Assembly (NCBI GenBank): GCA_963677375.2 | Contig: CAXXIF010000019.1 | Location: 186,001-250,000, forward strand | DNA length: 64,000 nucleotides | Source: Pseudaeromonas sp963677375 | Lineage (GTDB): Bacteria > Pseudomonadota > Gammaproteobacteria > Enterobacterales > Aeromonadaceae | Reading direction: 5' to 3' | Shown here: positions 1-8,926 of the stretch, piece after piece | Layout: each line of letters opens with the position of its first letter | How positions within the stretch are numbered: position 1 is the first letter of the stretch | Made by a program: the position numbers and the translations under genes | Notes under the pieces: model-generated | What the model saw: the letters and a program-made list of their open reading frames with translations, nothing else | What the model was told of the DNA's origin: nothing | Databases searched by the model: none

Positions 1-12
1 GAACGGCCTGTG

Positions 13-1674
13 TCAGGCCGCCAACATAGCGGCCAGATCCTGCTCGACGCTGCCGATCAGTTTCAGATCGAAGTGTTCCTGCAGGTACTGCAACAGGTTA
101 GGGGTCAGGAAACCCGGCGCTGTCGGGCCGACGCGGATGCCCTTGATGCCCAAGGAGAGCAGGGTCAGCAAGATGACGATGGCCTTCTGTTCGAACCAGG
201 AGAGCACCATGGAGAGCGGCAACTCATTGACGCCACAACCAAACTCGTTGGCCAGGGCTATGGCCAGCTGGATGGCCGAGTAGGCATCGTTGCACTGACC
301 CACATCCAGGAAGCGTGGAATGCCGTTGATGTCGCCGTATTCGAAGGTGTTGAAGCGGAACTTGCCGCAGGCCAGGGTCAGGATCACGCAGTCGTCCGGT
401 ACCGCCTTGGCCATGTCGGTGTAGTAACTGCGTTCGGACTTGTCGCCGTCACAGCCACCGATGAGGAAGAAGTGCTTGATGTTGCCGGCCTTGACCTGCT
501 CGATCACCGCCGGCGCCGCCGCCATCAGGGCGTTGCGGGCAAAACCGGTACTGGTGTAGGCGGGGATCTCGTCATAGGGGTATCCTTCCAGCGACTGCGC
601 CTTGGCAATCACCGCCGAAAAGTCATCCCCCTCCAGATGAGTCACTCCCGGCCAGCCGACGATGCTGCGGGTATAGATGCGATCCCGATACTGACCCACA
701 TCCGGATTGATGATGCAGTTGGAAGTCATGACGATGGCACCGGGGAAGGCGGCAAACTCTTTTTGCTGGTTCTGCCAGGCGGTACCGTAGTTACCGACCA
801 GATGGGGATACTTCTTCAATTCCGGGTAGCCGTGGGCGGGCAGCATTTCGCCGTGGGTATAGACCTGGATGCCGGTGCCGACGGTTTGCTCGAGGATCTT
901 CTGCAAGTCATGCAGGTCGTGGCCGGAGACCAGGATGGCCTTGCCCGCCACCGCCTTGATGTTGACTTGCACCGGCTCTGGATGGCCGAAGGTTTCGGTC
1001 TCGCCCTTGTCCAGCATGGCCATGATGCGGTAATTCATGGTGCCGATGCGCATGGCGCAGCCCAGCAGCTCGTTCATGTCGCTGGGATCTGTGCCGAGCC
1101 AGGCCATGATGTCGTGGAACTCGGCGCCGACGGCATCATCCTGCTCGCCGAGCACGCGGGCGTGCTCCATGTAGGCGGCGGCCCCCTTGAGGCCATACAG
1201 GCAGAGCAGACGCAGGCCGAGGATATCGGCCCCCACTTCACTCAGGCCGCGATTGACCGCCGCACTCGGAGCCAGGGTCAGCAGGGTGGCTTTCTCGCTG
1301 GTCAGTTCCACGGCGGCAGGACCTGTCATCAGGGCCGGGGTCTGGCGGGCGGCCAGACAGGCGGCTTCGTAGCGCTCCTTGAGGCTGACGCGGTTGCGTT
1401 GGGCCTCATCGATGAAGGCGATGATGCGCTGGCTGTCGAAGTTGACGTTGGTCAGAGTGGCGAAGAAAGCCTGGCAGACATACGCATCGATGTCGCGGTC
1501 GACGATGCCGAATTCCCGCGCCTTGAGGGCATAGGCGCTGACCCCCTGTAGCAGATAAATCAACACATCTTGCAGATCCGACACTTCACTGGTTTTGCCG
1601 CACATGCCCATGGCATAGCTGCAGCCGGTTGCAACCGGGGTACGGATGGTATGTTCACATTGGACGCAAAACAT
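13..1674 (-). CDS. hcp: Hydroxylamine reductase / hybrid-cluster protein, class II
   Basis: This 553-residue cytoplasmic Fe-S protein belongs to the prismane/Hcp family, which reduces NO (and hydroxylamine in vitro) and makes S-nitrosylating species under nitrosative stress. The N-terminal cysteines are C3, C6, C18 and C25, the C-X2-C-X11-C-X6-C spacing of class II (enterobacterial-type) Hcp. The hybrid-cluster ligand motifs follow the family pattern through the C-terminal half. I start it at 1674 rather than at the upstream in-frame ATG because AAGGAG sits 6 bases before this ATG and the protein then begins MFCVQCEH as in relatives. The usual partner hcr would lie downstream, beyond the left edge. 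Its promoter is sigma-54 type with NorR-like sites (separate entries). Confidence 0.95.
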   Translation of the reverse strand: MFCVQCEHTIRTPVATGCSYAMGMCGKTSEVSDLQDVLIYLLQGVSAYALKAREFGIVDRDIDAYVCQAFFATLTNVNFDSQRIIAFIDEAQRNRVSLKERYEAACLAARQTPALMTGPAAVELTSEKATLLTLAPSAAVNRGLSEVGADILGLRLLCLYGLKGAAAYMEHARVLGEQDDAVGAEFHDIMAWLGTDPSDMNELLGCAMRIGTMNYRIMAMLDKGETETFGHPEPVQVNIKAVAGKAILVSGHDLHDLQKILEQTVGTGIQVYTHGEMLPAHGYPELKKYPHLVGNYGTAWQNQQKEFAAFPGAIVMTSNCIINPDVGQYRDRIYTRSIVGWPGVTHLEGDDFSAVIAKAQSLEGYPYDEIPAYTSTGFARNALMAAAPAVIEQVKAGNIKHFFLIGGCDGDKSERSYYTDMAKAVPDDCVILTLACGKFRFNTFEYGDINGIPRFLDVGQCNDAYSAIQLAIALANEFGCGVNELPLSMVLSWFEQKAIVILLTLLSLGIKGIRVGPTAPGFLTPNLLQYLQEHFDLKLIGSVEQDLAAMLAA

Positions 1675-1747
1675 GGGGAACTCCTTGTACAAATCCTGAA
1701 AAAGGCAGAAGGAATCGGAATTCATCAGCCAGACCAGCATACGGATT

Positions 1748-1762
1748 ACAAGGAGCGTGCCA
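1748..1762 (-). promoter_or_regulatory. Sigma-54 (-24/-12) promoter of hcp
   Basis: Read on the minus strand the bases are TGGCAC-N5-TTGT, close to the sigma-54 consensus TGGCAC-N5-TTGC. Transcription would start about 12 bases downstream and leave a leader of roughly 60 bases before the hcp ATG. The match is by eye. A sigma-54 promoter implies an AAA+ activator, and norR is encoded nearby. Confidence 0.7.
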
Positions 1763-1815
1763 GAATATTTTATCGATATAAAACAACGAGATATGTTTTA
1801 TTTAACCCGTTCGCG

Positions 1816-1871
1816 GTCAATATGACTCGGCTCGGAACTGAGTCATATTGACCCTCGTTGGTTATTTTGAC
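1816..1871. promoter_or_regulatory. Three NorR-type enhancer sites upstream of hcp
   Basis: Two perfect GTCA-N3-TGAC palindromes, GTCAATATGAC (1816-1826) and GTCATATTGAC (1842-1852), are arms of a larger perfect 13-bp inverted repeat (1816-1828 with 1840-1852). A third, imperfect GT-N7-AC site, GTTATTTTGAC, lies at 1861-1871. Known NorR sites share a GT-N7-AC core with TCA/TGA half-sites and occur as a set of three upstream of norVW in E. coli. The set lies about 55-110 bases upstream of the hcp -24 element, a normal enhancer position. Confidence 0.65.
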
Positions 1872-2060
1872 TCAGCGGGTGCGATCGGGAAATGGGTGGG
1901 GCGTAGCTGGAGGAGCTGCTCCCAGAGTTGTTCGAGCAGGTGGCTATGTTGCTGCTGTTGCCGGAGTTTCATGTCTGCTTTGCCTGGTGTGGCTATGGCT
2001 GGATTGAGTATAGATCTGGGCGAGATAAGACGGCCGCAGATGTATATCCCAAGTTTTGCA

Positions 2061-2957
2061 TCACAGGGTATTGGCGGTCATTTTCTCCCGTAAAAAATCC
2101 AGCCAGACCCGCAGTCGCGGATTGCGCTGGGCATCGGAATAGAACACGGCATTGATGGGGCGTGAGGCACCGCTGTTAGAGCGTGCCAGCACCTCGACCA
2201 GGGCGCCGCTGTGCCGGTCCGCCGCGGTCATGAAGTCCGAGAGACAGACCAGACCTTCTCCCGCCAGCGCCAGTTGGCGCAGCGTCTCGCCACTACTGGC
2301 CCGGAGGTGCGGGGTGATGGGCAGCCGATCGCCATGCTCACCCAGCAGTGGCCAGTGATTCAGATGTTCCGGGTGGATAAACCCCAATAATTGATGGGAG
2401 GCGAGATCGGTTGGCAAATGGGGCGTTCCCATCTTGGCCAGATAGGCGGGGGCCGCCAGGATGCGCAGCCGGGAGTGACCCAGTGGCATGGCGCGCAGGG
2501 AGGAGTCGCTCAGTTCGCCGATCCGGATGGCCACATCGACCCGTCGTTCCAGCAAGTTGATGAAACCATCCGAGCTCTCCAGATGTAGCTCGATATCGGG
2601 ATAACGCTGCCGGAATTCCCCCGTGATGGGCACCAGTTGATGCAGGATAAACGGCGAGGCGGCATCCACTTTCAGAATCCCGGCCGGATGCTCCCGGCGT
2701 GCCAGCAGATTGCTCTCGGCAGCACTCATTTCGTTGAGGACATGCACCGCCCGCTGATAGAACCATTCCCCCTCGGCGGTGAGTGTCACTCGCCGGGTAG
2801 TGCGATGCAGCAACACGGTTGCCAGCTTGGCTTCCAGCCGTTTGACGCCGCGACTGACCACCGAATTGTCGATGCCCAGATTATCGGCCGCTTGCCGGAA
2901 ACTTCCGGCCTCGACCACCGCCACATAGAGTGCCAGCTCATCGGAATGGGTCTTCAT
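2061..2957 (-). CDS. LysR-family transcriptional regulator
   Basis: This is a 298-residue LysR-type regulator: an N-terminal winged helix-turn-helix (about residues 5-65, with the typical GSFRQAADNLGIDNSVVSRGVKRLE helix region) followed by a LysR substrate-binding domain (about 90-290) starting near the motif GILKVDAASPF. The ATG at 2957 has CGGAG six bases upstream. It is divergent from an MFS exporter gene with a 147-bp shared intergenic region, the usual layout when a LysR protein controls its neighbour. The inducer cannot be read from the sequence. Confidence 0.9.
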   Translation of the reverse strand: MKTHSDELALYVAVVEAGSFRQAADNLGIDNSVVSRGVKRLEAKLATVLLHRTTRRVTLTAEGEWFYQRAVHVLNEMSAAESNLLARREHPAGILKVDAASPFILHQLVPITGEFRQRYPDIELHLESSDGFINLLERRVDVAIRIGELSDSSLRAMPLGHSRLRILAAPAYLAKMGTPHLPTDLASHQLLGFIHPEHLNHWPLLGEHGDRLPITPHLRASSGETLRQLALAGEGLVCLSDFMTAADRHSGALVEVLARSNSGASRPINAVFYSDAQRNPRLRVWLDFLREKMTANTL

Positions 2958-3104
2958 TGCTGCTCCGGTAACAATTGTTTTCTGATTTAACCGTCATTTT
3001 TGCACATATACACCCATTGCATACTGCTGACCATTGGTGATCCCCTTGCTGGGGGGTCAATTCCTGATCGTTGTGCCCTCGTGGGCCCTTACCTGGAGAA
3101 TATT

Positions 3105-4289
3105 ATGCCTCTGGCGCTATTTGCTCTTACCCTCAGTGCCTTTGCCATCGGCACGACTGAATTTGTTATTGTCGGGTTGATCCCGACCATAGCCGAACAG
3201 CTGGCGGTCAGCCTGCCTTCGGCTGGCCTGTTGGTCAGTCTGTATGCGCTTGGCGTGGCCATAGGTGCTCCGCTGTTGACCGCACTCACCGGAAAATTGC
3301 CCCGCAAGTGGTTGCTGGTTGGTTTGATGGCACTGTTTACCCTCGGCAATCTGTTGGCTTGGCAGGCTCCGGATTATTCGACCCTGATCCTGGCCCGCGT
3401 GGTGACAGGATTGGCCCACGGGGTTTTCTTCTCCATCGGCTCGACCATAGCAACCAGTCTGGTGCCCCGCGAGAAGGCCGCCAGTGCCATCGCCATCATG
3501 TTTACCGGTCTGACCGTCGCTTTGGTAACCGGGGTGCCGCTGGGGACCTGGATTGGCCAGACCTTCGGTTGGCGCGAGACATTTCTGGTGGTGTCGGCGC
3601 TGGGTCTGATCGCCATGGTGGGAAGTCTGGTGTTGATTCCAGCCCACATTCATCATGTCCCGTCAGCCTCTCTGCGCGAGCAGTTGTCGGTGTTGACCCA
3701 ACCGTCCCTGCTGCTGGTCTATGCCCAAACGGCTCTGGGATACGGTGGCGCCTTCACGGCCTTCACGTTTCTGGCTCCCATCCTGCAGGACATTAGTGGC
3801 TTCTCGGCGCCGAGTATCAGTCTGATCCTGTTGATGTATGGAGTTTCGGTGGCCGTAGGGAATATCTGGGGCGGCAAGTTGGCGGATCGCAAGGGGGCCA
3901 TACCAGCACTCAAAATCTTGTTTGCCGGGCTTGCCACTATCCTGTGTACGCTGACTTTTACTGCCAGCCATCCGGTGCTGGTGGTGTTGACTATCTTGGT
4001 ATGGGGTGCCTTTGCGTTTGGCAATGTTCCAGCATTGCAAGTCTTGGTGGTACAGGAGGCGGAATTACACGCGCCAAAGGCGGTGAATGTGGCCTCCGGG
4101 TTGAACATAGCCGCGTTCAACGTCGGTATCGCTATCGGCTCCGTGGTTGGTGGATGGGTGGTCGAACATCTGGGATTGATCCATACCGCTTGGGTGGGCT
4201 CGCTGATCGTCTTGTTGGCGCTGATTCTGACCTATGTCGGGGCCTTTCAACGACGCAGGGATAGGGTTCTCGATTCTACTTGTGCCTGA
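3105..4289 (+). CDS. MFS transporter, DHA1 family (YdhP/AraJ-like efflux)
   Basis: This 394-residue inner-membrane protein has about 12 hydrophobic segments and begins MPLALFALTLSAFAIGTTEF, the start typical of the YdhP/AraJ/NepI branch of drug:proton antiporter-1 exporters. The loop 2-3 basic motif is replaced by the shorter GKLPRKW seen in that branch. The ATG at 3105 has GGAGA seven bases upstream; the open frame extends further upstream but without a better ribosome site. It is divergent from the LysR gene, which is the likely regulator. The substrate is unknown; sugars, purine nucleosides or drugs are all possible for the family. Confidence 0.85.
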   Translation: MPLALFALTLSAFAIGTTEFVIVGLIPTIAEQLAVSLPSAGLLVSLYALGVAIGAPLLTALTGKLPRKWLLVGLMALFTLGNLLAWQAPDYSTLILARVVTGLAHGVFFSIGSTIATSLVPREKAASAIAIMFTGLTVALVTGVPLGTWIGQTFGWRETFLVVSALGLIAMVGSLVLIPAHIHHVPSASLREQLSVLTQPSLLLVYAQTALGYGGAFTAFTFLAPILQDISGFSAPSISLILLMYGVSVAVGNIWGGKLADRKGAIPALKILFAGLATILCTLTFTASHPVLVVLTILVWGAFAFGNVPALQVLVVQEAELHAPKAVNVASGLNIAAFNVGIAIGSVVGGWVVEHLGLIHTAWVGSLIVLLALILTYVGAFQRRRDRVLDSTCA

Positions 4290-4305
4290 TGAACCCTTTC
4301 TCCCT

Positions 4306-4337
4306 ACGCCGGGTCTTGTACCCGGCGTACGTTTTTT
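4306..4337 (+). terminator. Rho-independent terminator after the MFS gene
   Basis: ACGCCGGGT and ACCCGGCGT form a perfect 9-bp GC-rich stem with a 5-base loop. A run of six T follows two codons later. It lies 17 bases after the MFS stop codon. The remaining 290 bases before the next gene show no further feature I can support. Confidence 0.85.
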
Positions 4338-4629
4338 ACCCCGTCTAGCTGACTCAACGTCTTTTATTTTCCCGCTTGCGGTTATATCCTCGATGACCGG
4401 AAATTCATTAACTTCAGCGGGTTTGTGCTTGGTTTTCCAGAATTGAGTCATGGGGCTTGTACCTGGACTCAAGTCGCGCTACACCGTTTTCAACCCACTG
4501 TTTGTCAGCATGATCCCTATTCCTGGTGTTTCGGTTCGATCTGCGACTGGACGTGTGTGTCAGTTGGTGTGACCCTGGTGTCGCAATGTGATGTTGATGA
4601 CGTCGTGATTGCAATAAGAGAGGTTTAGC

Positions 4630-5676
4630 TTGTCTGGAATTGACGTCGCCATAGTCAATAGAAAGAAGGATGTGCATTTGATGCAGCCAGCGAGTAATGC
4701 AAACCGTGATGAGGCCGGAATTGAAGAGCCTGACGCAGTGAACTCGATCAACGAGCTGACGAGCCTGCGCAATCAGCTGGAGATATTGCAGCGCGAGAAC
4801 CGGTTACTGCATGAAAAACTCAATGCCGCGCTGGATGGAACCGGGCTCTGTCTGTGGCAGGGGGTGATACCGACGGGCGAGCTGACCGTTTTTAATCTGC
4901 AACATTTCGAGCATGGCCAGATGGCACCACACTTCGATGTGTGGCGGAGTAAGCTGCACCCAGCGGATGCGCAAGGTGCTCTTGATAGTTATCACGGGCA
5001 CTTGAGTGGCAAATATCCCTTTTATGAGGCCGAGTATCGCACCATAGCTGCCGATGGCAGCGTGACCTGGTTGTGGGACCGGGGCCGGATCATGGAACGG
5101 GATACGGCCGGTTTACCGCTACGCATCATGGGCGCTCATGTTGATATTACCCAGCGCAAGGAGTTTGAGATCCGGCTGGCGAAACAGGTGAAGACAGAAC
5201 CGCTCACTGGCTTGTTCAATCGTCAGGCTTTCAGTGAGGCCAGCCGACGCCGCATGGCCGTGGTCGAGGGCGCTGCGGCTCTGTTGTTTATCGACCTGGA
5301 TGATTTCAAAGAGGTCAACGATTCGCTGGGCCACTCTTGTGGCGATCGTCTGCTGCTTCGAGTCGCGGATTGGCTACGTCAGGCGACGCCGCCTGGGGGA
5401 TTATTGGCCCGGATGGGAGGCGATGAGTTTGTCATCTATCTGGATGCCGATGTCAGTGAGTCTGCCATTTCCCAATTGGCGCACCAGTTGCTGGCTCACA
5501 CGGGGTCTTGTCAGGAACTGGATGGTCAGCCGATCCAGATTGGCATGAGCATTGGCATCGCCCTGTGGCAGGGGAACTGTGTCTCTTACGAGCAGGCGCT
5601 GGATTGCGCCGATCGGGCCATGTATCAGGCCAAGCAGCGCGGAAAACGCGGGTTTGAATTGATACACCTGAGTTAG
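4630..5676 (+). CDS. PAS-GGDEF diguanylate cyclase
   Basis: This 348-residue cytoplasmic protein has a short coiled coil (about residues 38-65), a PAS_3-type fold (about 70-175, ending in the PAC segment MGAHVDITQRKEFE) and a GGDEF domain (about 185-345). The active site reads GGDEF and the preceding metal-binding region is intact (IDLDDFKEVND), so it should make c-di-GMP. There is no RxxD inhibitory site at the usual spot. The start is uncertain: a TTG at 4630 has AGAGAGG six bases upstream, and an ATG at 4681 has AAGGA ten bases upstream. It stands alone between two terminators. Confidence 0.85.
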   Translation: MSGIDVAIVNRKKDVHLMQPASNANRDEAGIEEPDAVNSINELTSLRNQLEILQRENRLLHEKLNAALDGTGLCLWQGVIPTGELTVFNLQHFEHGQMAPHFDVWRSKLHPADAQGALDSYHGHLSGKYPFYEAEYRTIAADGSVTWLWDRGRIMERDTAGLPLRIMGAHVDITQRKEFEIRLAKQVKTEPLTGLFNRQAFSEASRRRMAVVEGAAALLFIDLDDFKEVNDSLGHSCGDRLLLRVADWLRQATPPGGLLARMGGDEFVIYLDADVSESAISQLAHQLLAHTGSCQELDGQPIQIGMSIGIALWQGNCVSYEQALDCADRAMYQAKQRGKRGFELIHLS

Positions 5677-5749
5677 CCCTTCGAACCTTCTGCACCGGGC
5701 TGTCTTTCCATGACGGTGCCAGTTTATCTTCTTTTCCCATTGTTCAGCA

Positions 5750-5781
5750 TCAGGCAGGGCGGCCGCGACCGCCCTGCCTGA
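5750..5781. terminator. Hairpin between the convergent GGDEF and nemA genes
   Basis: TCAGGCAGGGCGG and CCGCCCTGCCTGA form a perfect 13-bp stem with a 6-base loop between two converging genes. There is no clear T run on either side, so it may end transcription weakly or protect mRNA 3' ends. Confidence 0.6.
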
Positions 5782-5791
5782 CAGGCTGAAT

Positions 5792-6898
5792 TTATCGACT
5801 ACCGCCACTGACCGGATAATCGGTCAAGCCTTTGGCACCCCCACCAAACAGGGTTGCCGGATCATGTTGCGTCCAGGGCTGTTGCCGCCGAATGCGCTCC
5901 GGCAAGTCCGGGTTGGCGACGAAGGGCCGGCCAAAACCTATGAGATCGGCCCATCCGGCCGTGATGGCGGCACGAGCGCGTTCGGCATCGTATTTACCGG
6001 CATAGATCAGAACATGGGGGAAGGCGGCACGCAGGGCGGCCTTGAATTCATCCCGCATCATGGGGGCGTCATCCCAATCCGCCTCGGCAATATGCAGGTA
6101 GGCAATATTCAGCTGACCCAGCAAGGTGGCGGCAGCCGTGTAGGTCTGTTCCGGATTGGCATCGACGGTACCATTGAGGGTGGTCAGGGGAGCTAGCCTT
6201 ACCCCCACCCGCGCGGCGCCAATCTCGGCAATCACAGCCGTCGTCACCTGCTGCAGGAAGCGCAGGCGGTTTTCCAGACTGCCACCATAGTTGTCGGTGC
6301 GGGCATTGGAACCCGAGTCGAGGAACTGATTGATGAGGTAGCCATTGGCCGCGTGTAGTTCGATGCCATCAAAACCGGCCTCGATGGCATGGCGTGCCGC
6401 CAGTCGGAACTCGGCAATCACGGTATTGATATCCTGCAGGCTCATCTCCCGAGGCGCTGAGACCTCGACAAAGCCCGGCTCGGCATGGCCGTTGTCGATG
6501 AACACCCGGACTCCGTCTGCCTTGATGGCCGATGCCGAGATCGGCTGAGCTCCGCCGATATTATCGCTGTGGGTCACTCGTCCCACATGCCACAGCTGGG
6601 CAAAGATCAGTCCGCCCCTGGCGTGGACGGCCTCGGTGACCTGGCGCCAACCGGCCACCTGTTCCGCACTGTAGATACCGGGTGTCCAGGCATACCCTTT
6701 ACCGAGCTCAGACACTTGGGTGCCCTCGCTGATGATGAGACCGGCGCTGGCCCGTTGCGCATAGTATTCGGCCATCAGCCCATTGGCTATATCACCGGGC
6801 TGACTGGCACGGGAGCGGGTCATGGGCGGCATGACGATGCGGTTTGGGAGTTGGTAGTGGCCTAGGCGCAGGGGGGAAAACAGTGGATCGTGAGACAT
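5792..6898 (-). CDS. nemA: Alkene reductase of the old yellow enzyme family
   Basis: This 368-residue FMN protein resembles N-ethylmaleimide reductase (NemA), which reduces activated double bonds and nitro compounds with NADPH. Visible family marks are the N-terminal SPLRLGHYQLPNRIVMPPMTR, the substrate-anion pair in GIELHAANGYLINQFL (the family has His-Asn or His-His here), and the C-terminal FMN-phosphate segment GWADLIGFGRPFVANPDL. The start at 6898 is chosen because GAGGAG lies seven bases before that ATG. The 358-bp region between this gene and norR holds no NemR-type repressor. It contains only a small direct repeat, TGCAGCATTGG twice near 7183-7204. Confidence 0.9.
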   Translation of the reverse strand: MSHDPLFSPLRLGHYQLPNRIVMPPMTRSRASQPGDIANGLMAEYYAQRASAGLIISEGTQVSELGKGYAWTPGIYSAEQVAGWRQVTEAVHARGGLIFAQLWHVGRVTHSDNIGGAQPISASAIKADGVRVFIDNGHAEPGFVEVSAPREMSLQDINTVIAEFRLAARHAIEAGFDGIELHAANGYLINQFLDSGSNARTDNYGGSLENRLRFLQQVTTAVIAEIGAARVGVRLAPLTTLNGTVDANPEQTYTAAATLLGQLNIAYLHIAEADWDDAPMMRDEFKAALRAAFPHVLIYAGKYDAERARAAITAGWADLIGFGRPFVANPDLPERIRRQQPWTQHDPATLFGGGAKGLTDYPVSGGSR

Positions 6899-7256
6899 GA
6901 TGTGACTCCTCAAGGGCTGACTCGTCAGCAGCAGTGGATAACAGATGCCTCACTCTAGCGCTGCTGGGTGTCGGGAAAAACCGGGTCGACGGCAAAACAG
7001 TGCTGCCTGTGGCGCAACAATCCGGGTGTCTTCGCGGATGCTGCTCCCTTATCGAGTGGGTCAGGTTGGGGTCATGTATGAGGCGGCTGGGATAACCGAT
7101 AAGCTGACCGTAGGCATCAGGGACTATGCCTTCGAGCCTCCACGGATGGATTTACGGCGTGTCAGCGCTCGGTTGTCCCGATGCAGCATTGGTGCAGCAT
7201 TGGCTCCAACACACAACGGGAACCGCGCCATGTCGTTCGCGGTAGCCGAGGATTGC

Positions 7257-8825
7257 TCAGGCCAGCCCCAGCCGCTTGGCCAGCCGGTTGAGATTGGCGC
7301 GATCCAGCTGTAGCTCCCGAGCGGCAGCGCTCCAATTCCCCTCGTGGCTGGTCAGGGCCTGCTGGATGCGCTGTTTTTGATAAGCATCCACCGCATCCCG
7401 TAGCGGCAGTTGATCTAGCGTGATGACGTCTGGCATCCATGGGGAGGGCTGCGGAGCCGTCATGGGGGGCTGGGTCGTGTTCTGAACATGCAGGTCCAGC
7501 TGTTCGGCCGTGATCAGTGGCCGTTGGGGATTTTCCCGGCCCGCCTTGAGGCTGGCGCGCATCAGTAGATGCTCCAGCTCACGCACATTCCCCGGCCAGT
7601 CATAGTCACGCAGGAGCAACAAAGCCTGAGGATGCAGACCAATCTGTTTGAGCCCGAGCTTGCTACGGGCCAGATCGAGAAAATAGCCGCAGAGCAGTTC
7701 CAGATCCGCGATGTGCTCCCGCAACGGAGGTACAGCGATGGGGTAGACCTTCAGCCGGTGGTAGAGATCGGCACGAAAACGGCCCTCGCGCACCTCCAGC
7801 TCCAGATCCCGATTGGTCGCCGCCAGTAACCGCACATTGACGCGGTGAGCCTTGTCGGCACCGACCCGCTGCACTTCCCCCTGTTGCAGGGCGCGCAGCA
7901 ATTTGGCCTGCAGCCCCAGCGGCAATTCGCCGATTTCATCGAGAAACAGGGTGCCGCCATCGGCCAGCTCGAACTTGCCCGCCCGATCACTGATGGCGCC
8001 GGTGAAGGAGCCCTTGAGATGGCCAAACAACTCGCTTTCGGCAATCGACTCCGGCAGGGCGGCACAGTTGACGTGGACCAGCGCCTGCTCGGCACGGCGG
8101 GATTGGGCGTGCAGGGTGCGGGCGACCAGCTCCTTGCCGGTGCCGGTTTCGCCGGTGATCAGCACCGCCAGATCCGTGGCGGCCACCAGCCGTATCTCTT
8201 CACGCAGCTGTTGCTGCAATGGGCTCTGGCCTATGAGTTCACCTTCCCGGCGTTGGGCTTCCTGCACCAGTTCCCGGGCCAGAGCTTTTTGTTGCTCGCT
8301 GGCCTGCTCCAAGGCGCGGATCAGGGCCACGTTGCGCAGGGTCGCCGCCGAGAGTGCGGCAAAGGCGGCCACCGTCATGTCATCGATGGCGTCGAAGGCG
8401 CCCGGTGTCAGGGCATCCAGGGTCAGGACGCCCACTAACTGCTGGTCTACATACAGGGCGCAGCCCATGCAGGCATGGACATCGGCCTTGCGTTCGGGAT
8501 CACTGACCAGCCAACCATCGAAGGGATCGGGTAACCCGGCTTCGTCCGGGAAACGGACCGGCTCGCGACTGGCGAGGATACGTGCCAGACGGGGGTGTTC
8601 GTGGGGAATGAAACGTTGCCCCATCAGCTCCGGAGCCAGACCGTGCAGCGCCACGGGTGACAGCATCCCCTCTTGCAACTTCAACAGGGCGACGGCATCG
8701 CAGGGCAGAACGTCACAGATGGCCTGCACCAATCGCTGATATTGCAGCTCACCGGGCATGGAGGTCGACAAACCCACGGCGATCTGGAGCCAGGCATGAT
8801 CGCGCGGTTGCGGGTGATGACTCAT
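7257..8825 (-). CDS. norR: NO-responsive sigma-54 activator NorR
   Basis: This 522-residue bacterial enhancer-binding protein has an N-terminal GAF domain (about 15-170), an AAA+ domain (about 190-425; Walker A GETGTGKE, Walker B LFLDEIGE) and a C-terminal Fis-type helix-turn-helix. The residues that hold the non-haem iron in E. coli NorR are all present in context: Arg in EHPRL, two Asp in LPDPFDG, His and Cys in DVHACMG, and Asp in LTLDAL. That supports NO sensing. The sigma-54 contact loop reads GSFTGA instead of GAFTGA. The ATG at 8825 has GAGG upstream, and a GTG one codon earlier is possible. No norVW genes lie beside it, so hcp is the likely target in this window. Confidence 0.93.
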   Translation of the reverse strand: MSHHPQPRDHAWLQIAVGLSTSMPGELQYQRLVQAICDVLPCDAVALLKLQEGMLSPVALHGLAPELMGQRFIPHEHPRLARILASREPVRFPDEAGLPDPFDGWLVSDPERKADVHACMGCALYVDQQLVGVLTLDALTPGAFDAIDDMTVAAFAALSAATLRNVALIRALEQASEQQKALARELVQEAQRREGELIGQSPLQQQLREEIRLVAATDLAVLITGETGTGKELVARTLHAQSRRAEQALVHVNCAALPESIAESELFGHLKGSFTGAISDRAGKFELADGGTLFLDEIGELPLGLQAKLLRALQQGEVQRVGADKAHRVNVRLLAATNRDLELEVREGRFRADLYHRLKVYPIAVPPLREHIADLELLCGYFLDLARSKLGLKQIGLHPQALLLLRDYDWPGNVRELEHLLMRASLKAGRENPQRPLITAEQLDLHVQNTTQPPMTAPQPSPWMPDVITLDQLPLRDAVDAYQKQRIQQALTSHEGNWSAAARELQLDRANLNRLAKRLGLA

Positions 8826-8926
8826 CACGAATACCTCGCTGGGGATGGGAGGCGCTTATCCTACCCAAAGCTGGCCCAGGAATACACGTTTGCAGCTATG
8901 TGTGTCGGGAGAGGTGGGGGTTGACG

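Noticed and set aside
10..1551. A 513-residue open frame on the plus strand at the left edge
   Set aside because: It is antisense to hcp, with low-complexity GQ/HH-rich sequence and no ribosome site.
7183..7204. Tandem TGCAGCATTGG repeat as an operator
   Set aside because: There are only two copies, not palindromic, about 50-70 bases downstream of the norR stop codon, and no match to a known regulator.
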